Part shown: positions 59,546-64,000 of the stretch, piece by piece
Layout of the letters: the number at the start of each line of letters is the position of its first letter
How positions within the stretch are numbered: the first letter of the stretch is position 1
Source: JBAYOE01 sp050950065
Lineage (GTDB): Bacteria; Spirochaetota; Spirochaetia; Sphaerochaetales; Sphaerochaetaceae
Assembly (NCBI GenBank): GCA_050950065.1
Contig: JBMNGX010000003.1
Location: forward strand, 62,001 to 126,000
Length of the DNA stretch: 64,000 nt
Direction of reading: 5' to 3'
Translations under genes and position numbers: made by a program
Notes under the pieces: generated by a model
The model's input: only the letters and a program-made list of their open reading frames with translations
Databases searched by the model: none
What the model was told of the DNA's origin: nothing

Positions 59546-60082
59546 TTATTTTCTGACGATATAACCGCCACTGATAACTTTAGAGTCGTTAACTACAATC
59601 ACAGCCCCAGGGCTATTATCTTCGATAAGGGCAATTGCCTCTTTTATTCTTTTTCTTTTCATGTGTAATAAGAGGATATCCCTCATTCCATTTCTACCTT
59701 CACCTTTAGTAACAGTGACAGCAAAATCTTCATCTCTTAGAAGTGCAGCTAATTTTTTACTCTCTTCACTAGTGGCAACAATTGCTTGAATTGAACTTAA
59801 ACCAAAAGCTAGTTTATCTTCAAACCAAGAACCTAAATAATTACCAACGGCAAAAGCAGTGGCAAAGGCAACAATTCTTAGTGGGTCTTCTTGATAACCA
59901 TCTAAAACTGTTCCTGTAACTATCAACCATAAGAGGATATCGAAGAAGGCGATAATCATCCCCTTAACTCTCTCTCCACGGTTAATCAACACCATTCTTA
60001 AAGTGGCTACTGTTACTTCTATTATTTTCCCAAAGAAGATAAGAAAATATATCCAAGGCCCTAAATTATCTAGAAATCCCAT
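59546..60082 (-). CDS. UPF0316 (DUF5698/DUF2179) membrane protein
   Basis: 178 residues from ATG 60082 (GGAG seven bases upstream; the TTG just before it is in frame). Three membrane helices in the first 95 residues (WIYFLIFFGKIIEVTVATLRM, IIAFFDILLWLIVTGTVL, IVAFATAFAVGNYLGSW) and a C-terminal DUF2179 domain with HMKRKRIKEAIALIEDNSPGA. The family is widespread, and its function is not known. It is between the metal-ATPase operon and a TVP38-like gene on the same strand. Confidence 0.85.
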   Translation of the reverse strand: MGFLDNLGPWIYFLIFFGKIIEVTVATLRMVLINRGERVKGMIIAFFDILLWLIVTGTVLDGYQEDPLRIVAFATAFAVGNYLGSWFEDKLAFGLSSIQAIVATSEESKKLAALLRDEDFAVTVTKGEGRNGMRDILLLHMKRKRIKEAIALIEDNSPGAVIVVNDSKVISGGYIVRK

Positions 60083-60145
60083 CAAAAAACTCCATTAACA
60101 TAACTTACTTTAGTATAACTATTTTTATCAATAAAAGGAACTAAG

Positions 60146-60823
60146 TTAGCCTCTATTTTTATCTTTACTGAGTCGAGCAAGCATATAGTAAGAAAAAACC
60201 ACAAGTAGAATAAATAAAGTAGCAGAAATAATAAATTGGGGAGAAGTTGGTTCACTTAAACTGCTGCCTGCAATGGTTGTTACAACCATCCCAGGTAAAA
60301 GTCCCAACACCCCGCCCACATTAAATGCAAGGTAGTTTATGGCTAAAGAGCCTAATAGAAGGTTAGTTATTTCATGAGGAACGATTCCTAAGAACTTAAC
60401 TAAGAAAGTAAACACTAAAGGAGAAGAGGATTTAAAAGAGAGGAAGATCTCCAACTTAGGGTATTTAGCAACACTTTTAGCAACTACACTTCCCCCTTTT
60501 CTACGTCCAAAGAAATAGGGAGCTTGCATGTTAATTAAAATACCAACAATGTTAATTAGTAGTGCCCAGATTAAAGGATAAATCTGACTTACCCCTATGT
60601 ACAACACTGTATAAGGAAGGCCAAAAGAGATCGATTTTAAAAAGAACAAAAGAAATATAACTAAGGTAGTTACAACTAAATTCTCATTGGACTTTTCAAC
60701 TAAAATGTTGATAGTTGAATTTCCATATGTGATAACCACATATGTAGCTATCCCTATAATCAAAACAATTGAGACTGCTCTAAATATTGTAAAAAGCTTT
60801 ATTGGCTCCTTCTTTATATCCAT
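60146..60823 (-). CDS. TVP38/TMEM64 (VTT-domain) membrane protein
   Basis: 225 residues with about five to six membrane helices. The VTT core is recognisable from FLKSISFGLPYTVLYIGVSQ, NIVGILINMQAPYFFGRRKG and GIVPHEITNLLLGS to LGLLPGMVVTTIAGSSL. DedA/TVP38 proteins are lipid scramblase-like or transport proteins; the exact role is unknown. TATACT ends six bases before the ATG and there is no ribosome site, so it may be leaderless, although the -35 (GTGATT) is weak. Confidence 0.8.
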   Translation of the reverse strand: MDIKKEPIKLFTIFRAVSIVLIIGIATYVVITYGNSTINILVEKSNENLVVTTLVIFLLFFLKSISFGLPYTVLYIGVSQIYPLIWALLINIVGILINMQAPYFFGRRKGGSVVAKSVAKYPKLEIFLSFKSSSPLVFTFLVKFLGIVPHEITNLLLGSLAINYLAFNVGGVLGLLPGMVVTTIAGSSLSEPTSPQFIISATLFILLVVFSYYMLARLSKDKNRG

Positions 60824-60829
60824 TAATTT

Positions 60830-60858
60830 AGTATAATAAATTTATTATTAATAATCAC
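60830..60858 (-). promoter_or_regulatory. Predicted leaderless promoter of the TVP38 gene
   Basis: GTGATT (60858-60853), 17-base spacer, TATACT (60835-60830), then six AT-only bases to the ATG at 60823. Confidence 0.38.
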
Positions 60859-60917
60859 TCAGTGGGAGAACTGTAATTAGGCTAAATAAATTCATATCTT
60901 ATTTTCAAGTTGTTGTA

Positions 60918-61202
60918 TCAACTAAATTCAATATGTTTTTCTGATTTAGCTATCTCTATTTTCTCTCTATAGATATTTTCTAGGTTAAGCCAAAATTGTA
61001 TAGAGGGTCCTAAAACAGTTTCTAGCTTTTTAGCAACGTCAAAAGTTAGTATTACTTCTCCATTGATGAGTTTGGTTATGTGTCTTTCTGATAATTCCAT
61101 CCGAGAAGCAAACTCTTTTTGGCTCATATTCTTATCTTCAAGTTGTTCTTTAATTGTTAATCCAGGAGGGGTTGCAATAATGTCATCACTTTTTAGTCTC
61201 AT
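60918..61202 (-). CDS. HigA-family antitoxin-like HTH protein, no partner toxin seen
   Basis: 94 residues. Helix-turn-helix at about 26-48 (MSQKEFASRMELSERHITKL) and the HigA-type layout, with P-P-G-L-T-I-K-E-Q-L before it and FWLNLENIYREKI after it. HigA is normally preceded by the RelE-like HigB toxin. Upstream there are only 75 non-coding bases before the next gene and downstream none, so this copy is an orphan antitoxin or a lone regulator. GAGATAGAGT is a weak ribosome site. Confidence 0.85.
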   Translation of the reverse strand: MRLKSDDIIATPPGLTIKEQLEDKNMSQKEFASRMELSERHITKLINGEVILTFDVAKKLETVLGPSIQFWLNLENIYREKIEIAKSEKHIEFS

Positions 61203-61277
61203 ACTCTATCTCACTTTTAACCTAAATTATTACAATGGGATGTGAGCATGTCAATATTTATTTACCAATTTGGTTAA

Positions 61278-61910
61278 CTAGTACCCCCACTTACCTGAAG
61301 CCACTGCCCATAGGTATAGTGATGCGACCGATCCATAGGGGGAATACCTTTTGCGGTAGGAGTCAAATTGTTTTTTGGTGATTTTTTCAATCTTGTAGAG
61401 CTTTTCCATTCCCCTACGAATTGCTAAATCGCCATAACTAACAATGTCTTCTCTTTGTAATGAGAATATCAGAGTCATCTCAGCAGTCCAAATTCCGATT
61501 CCCTTTAAACTAATTAATTCTTTTATAACATCATCATCACTTTTAGTTCTCAAGCTCTCTAAATCGATCTCTTTGTTTACCACCTTAGTGGCTAACTCTT
61601 TTATATAAAGCGCTTTTCTATTTGAGATTCCAATTTGCTGTAACTCATTTTGTTCTAGAGAGAAGATTGTTTGCACACTAATTTCTTTAACTAGCTCTAA
61701 AAGGCGACTGTAAATAGTTTTTTGTGCTGCAGTAGAAATTTGTTGACCAATAATAGAACGAACTAAGGAACTAAAGATGTTGGGCTCTACCTCTCGACAG
61801 ATATGCCCAACTTTTTCAATGACCTCTTTTAATAAAGGGTCGTTGTTACTAAGGTGCTCTTTTTGTTTATCTGAGTAGTTAAAGTGTTTGCTGTTGCTCT
61901 CTAACTTCAA
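61278..61910 (-). CDS. DNA-3-methyladenine glycosylase II-like (AlkA/HhH-GPD)
   Basis: Excises alkylated purines. 210 residues. Helix-hairpin-helix LKGIGIWTAEMTLIF (136-149) and catalytic D161 in VSYGDLAIRRG; also SSLVRSIIGQQISTAAQKTI. Start is TTG at 61910 with AAAGGAG nine bases upstream, 32 bases inside the PPOX gene. No N-terminal AlkA domain, so it is of the short MAG/AlkA2-like form. Confidence 0.87.
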   Translation of the reverse strand: MKLESNSKHFNYSDKQKEHLSNNDPLLKEVIEKVGHICREVEPNIFSSLVRSIIGQQISTAAQKTIYSRLLELVKEISVQTIFSLEQNELQQIGISNRKALYIKELATKVVNKEIDLESLRTKSDDDVIKELISLKGIGIWTAEMTLIFSLQREDIVSYGDLAIRRGMEKLYKIEKITKKQFDSYRKRYSPYGSVASLYLWAVASGKWGY

Positions 61911-62256
61911 TTACTAAAACTCCTTTAGCCCAACTAAAGCTCTCTTTAATAATTTCATAGTAAGGGCCATTATTAACAATACTCCCCTCTCCCTCTACTA
62001 AAAAGCCGGTTCCTTTATAAGAGAGGCCCATTACCTCTCTATTAGAGATAGTTAGTAAGACTCTTTTATCTTCTTCTAAGTTCTTTTCAGTTTGGTTCAT
62101 CCTTCCTACTGGAATCAATAGATATTTGTTATCAACAACTTTGATGTAAGAGTTCCACGTATTTACTACGTGGGCTCCCTCTTTGTTGTTGGTAACAATT
62201 GCAGCAGCACTATCAGGAGGGGTATTAATTAGTTTAATTAGCTTTTCATCAATCAT
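61879..62256 (-). CDS. Pyridoxamine 5'-phosphate oxidase-like FMN-binding protein
   Basis: 125 residues of split-barrel fold (AAAIVTNNKEGAHVVNTWNS, LLIPVGRMNQTEKNLEED, VLLTISNREV, GFLVEGEGSI). Members bind FMN or F420 and act in redox or in detoxification; the substrate is unknown. It directly follows the ODP-type MBL gene, one base apart, and the pair may act together in redox defence. Confidence 0.82.
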   Translation of the reverse strand: MIDEKLIKLINTPPDSAAAIVTNNKEGAHVVNTWNSYIKVVDNKYLLIPVGRMNQTEKNLEEDKRVLLTISNREVMGLSYKGTGFLVEGEGSIVNNGPYYEIIKESFSWAKGVLVIEVREQQQTL

Positions 62257-62257
62257 C

Positions 62258-62905
62258 TTATGCCTCCTTTGTTAAGTAAGTTGGACCATGCCCAGGTGCA
62301 ACAAAATCAACTTCTAATTGCATTAAGGTGTTTTGAATCTCAATTAGTTTTTTAGCATCGGGGATTTGCTCAATGGTTAAACTCCCAATTAACTCATCAA
62401 AACTTTTTGTGACAACTTTTTCACTAGGTTTTCCAAAAGCAATCATTGTGTCGCTACTAAAGAAGATCTTCCTCTTTTTCTCATACCCAAAGAGCCCTTC
62501 CCATAAATGCATCTCTGCTGGGTAGCTTATAAATTCAAAAGTGAAATCTTTTTCAACGATTGAACTTTTCTCATCAACAACTTTCACATTCTCATTACCC
62601 ATACCAAAACCAGCAAGCTGCCTAGATGTAACTTCGCTACATAAAACAGTAGCTTCCTTATACTCATTAAGTAAAAGCTGCAGTGCTCCTGCCTCATCAG
62701 ATTCAAAGTGGCTGATGAAGATGTAACTAAGTTCTCTCCCTTTTAAAACCTCTTTGAGACTCTTTATTAGAAGAGGGCCATTGTTGTGTTCCCCTGTATG
62801 AACTAACAGTGGCTTTTCAGTTAATAATAAATATTGGTGAAACGATAAGTTTATCGGTTCAACAAACGTAGTATGTTGATACAAATCTTTGTAAATATTT
62901 TCCAT
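62258..62905 (-). CDS. ODP-type diiron MBL-fold protein (flavodiiron-like, no flavodoxin domain)
   Basis: 215 residues from ATG 62905 (GGGGGAG site). The metal set of flavodiiron proteins is present: H66-x-E68-x-D70 (HFESDE), H133 (EMHLWEG), D152 (SSDTM) and H206 (PGHGP). The HxExD order, with Glu rather than a second His, indicates a diiron redox centre rather than a hydrolase. Full-length family members reduce O2 or NO with an attached flavodoxin domain, which is missing here; the neighbouring FMN protein might supply electrons (inference). Confidence 0.82.
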   Translation of the reverse strand: MENIYKDLYQHTTFVEPINLSFHQYLLLTEKPLLVHTGEHNNGPLLIKSLKEVLKGRELSYIFISHFESDEAGALQLLLNEYKEATVLCSEVTSRQLAGFGMGNENVKVVDEKSSIVEKDFTFEFISYPAEMHLWEGLFGYEKKRKIFFSSDTMIAFGKPSEKVVTKSFDELIGSLTIEQIPDAKKLIEIQNTLMQLEVDFVAPGHGPTYLTKEA

Positions 62906-62959
62906 GATGCTCCCCCTATTAAACATAGAAAAGCTTGGACCATCAGGATAGTAGTCTAA

Positions 62960-64000
62960 CTACCTTTTTAAGACAACACCACTTTCTATATGAGATGTGT
63001 GGGGATAAAAATCAAACATCTTCATTTTCTTAATCTTAAAACTAAACTCATTAAAAAGGTGGCAATCTCGTGCCAAAGTTGCACTATCACAAGAGATGTA
63101 AACTATTTGTTTCACATTGCTTTCACCAATAGTTTTAATTACAGACTTATCTAAACCAACTCTTGGAGGATCTATCACTACGCACTCAATACTCTTTAAT
63201 AAAGGCCATTTTTCTACATCACGCGTAAAAAATTTAGTGTACTTTAAATTCTTTTTAGCATAGTAGAGGGCATTTTTATTATTCTCAACTGCATAGGTAT
63301 TTTTAGTAGCTCCTTCAATAAAAGCACTAAAAGTTCCCACCCCTGCATATAAATCGGCAATGTTATTTTCTGTTACGTTCTCTTTAACAAAGTTAATTAG
63401 ATTTTCTAATAAGTAACGATTAGATTGGAAAAACAAAGTTGCATCTAAATAGAGTCTTTTGCCTAGCAACTCGTAATGAACTTCATCTTTTTCAACAGAG
63501 ACATTCTCATTTGCATCAAAGACTCGAACTTGGTTTTTATTTAACTTTAAAAGGGTCTCTCTATTTTCATTAAGAAAGCTATTTAAAGAGTCAGTTATTA
63601 TAGGGCAATATTTTATATCAACAACATTTTTACTTTTAGCTTCTAAGAAGCCAACCTTGTTATTTACTTTATCGATGTGAAAGCGAACTCTATGGCGATA
63701 AGAACTTGAATCAGCAAAAGATGAGTTTTCAATTTTGATGTTGTTCTTATCTAAATCTATTTTGCCAATGCGTAAAAAGTTCTCTTTAATAATTTTCTCT
63801 TTAGCATCTATTTGACTGTGGTGTTCTAAGTGTTGTAAATCACATCCTCCACAAACTCCGTAGTATTCACATATTGGCTTAACTCGGTTTTTTGAGGGTT
63901 TAACTATTTCAACTAAGGTTGCCTCTAAGTAATCTTTCTTACTTTTAGAAAGTTTTACTTTTACTTTTTCACCTTCTAGGGCCCCCTTAATAAAGAGGGC
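62960..64000 (-). CDS. Class I SAM-dependent uracil-C5 RNA methyltransferase (RlmD/RumA-like), 5' end beyond window
   Basis: Methylates a uridine of 23S rRNA or tRNA. The gene extends past base 64000; about 346 codons are seen. Near the upstream edge is a TRAM-like stretch (LEGEKVKVKLSKSKKDYLEA), followed by an Fe-S motif CEYYGVCGGCDLQHL. The C-terminal methyltransferase shows DLYAGVGTFSAF, VIDPPRVGLDKSVI and the catalytic YISCDSATLARDC. This is the RlmC/RlmD/TrmA family; which uridine it targets is not certain. Confidence 0.9.
   Translation of the reverse strand, partial: ALFIKGALEGEKVKVKLSKSKKDYLEATLVEIVKPSKNRVKPICEYYGVCGGCDLQHLEHHSQIDAKEKIIKENFLRIGKIDLDKNNIKIENSSFADSSSYRHRVRFHIDKVNNKVGFLEAKSKNVVDIKYCPIITDSLNSFLNENRETLLKLNKNQVRVFDANENVSVEKDEVHYELLGKRLYLDATLFFQSNRYLLENLINFVKENVTENNIADLYAGVGTFSAFIEGATKNTYAVENNKNALYYAKKNLKYTKFFTRDVEKWPLLKSIECVVIDPPRVGLDKSVIKTIGESNVKQIVYISCDSATLARDCHLFNEFSFKIKKMKMFDFYPHTSHIESGVVLKR

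Noticed and set aside
1..64000. tRNA, rRNA, tmRNA or replication origin
   Set aside because: No cloverleaf-like GTTCGANNC segments, rRNA core sequence or DnaA-box cluster noticed; mnmG/mnmE are often near oriC, but no dnaA or dnaN is present here. A covariance-model scan was not possible.

Overview
The window is a compact, AT-rich (by eye roughly 35-38% GC) bacterial chromosome segment with about 60 protein genes, short intergenic gaps and no visible rRNA, tRNA, CRISPR array or insertion sequence. The order cdaA-ybbR-acpS-truA-udg-priA, the many small signal-peptide outer-membrane-like proteins, the ferredoxin/hydrogenase-like regulatory cluster and the full EF-P beta-lysylation set fit an anaerobic or microaerophilic diderm, most likely a member of Spirochaetota. 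That placement is inference from gene content, not from a marker-gene search. Both edges cut genes: priA loses its 3' end at base 1 and an RlmD/RumA-type methyltransferase loses its 5' end at base 64000.

Layout. 1-6.1 kb (minus): glpK, diadenylate cyclase cdaA, ybbR, acpS, truA, family-4 uracil-DNA glycosylase and priA, most overlapping by a few bases. 6.15-8.3 kb (plus): DRTGG-type protein, anti-sigma-type ATPase and an [FeFe]-hydrogenase-like protein. 8.3-23.6 kb: presequence-type M16C peptidase, endonuclease IV, GDPD, envelope proteins, peptidase T, a PTS-IIA/cation antiporter pair and a large lipoprotein. 23.7-25.4 kb: an AlbA_2/Schlafen-like regulator and a non-coding tract with two copies of a hairpin-rich repeat. 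25.4-41.1 kb (minus): a GMP synthase with most of its glutaminase domain missing, a complete ECF transporter, plsC, ABC exporter, DEAD-box helicase, class IV aminotransferase, ftsK, uppP, a frameshifted rsmG, mnmG and mnmE. 41.2-43.8 kb: epmA, efp and epmB. 43.9-46.1 kb: a second AlbA_2 regulator and decayed genes, including an AbiEi antitoxin remnant. 46.1-54.8 kb: MFS transporter, a polA/coaE operon and three tandem small outer-membrane-like proteins. 54.8-64 kb: NAD synthetase with a dead glutaminase domain, a Crp/Fnr-metal ATPase-HMA operon with an FNR-like box, membrane proteins, an orphan HigA, an AlkA-like glycosylase, PPOX and ODP-type redox proteins, and the edge methyltransferase.

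The most interesting signals are these. (1) GuaA and NadE, two glutamine-dependent ATP pyrophosphatases, have both lost the catalytic glutaminase cysteine, so both should depend on free ammonia. (2) At least eight genes lack a Shine-Dalgarno sequence but have promoter-like hexamers spaced by 17 bases that place the predicted transcription start on, or within a base or so of, the start codon, which suggests leaderless mRNAs. (3) The hydrogenase-like protein keeps the four H-cluster cysteines but has lost the proton-relay cysteine, and sits with an anti-sigma ATPase, as expected for a sensor. (4) A 72-base hairpin-rich core is duplicated at 25 kb.
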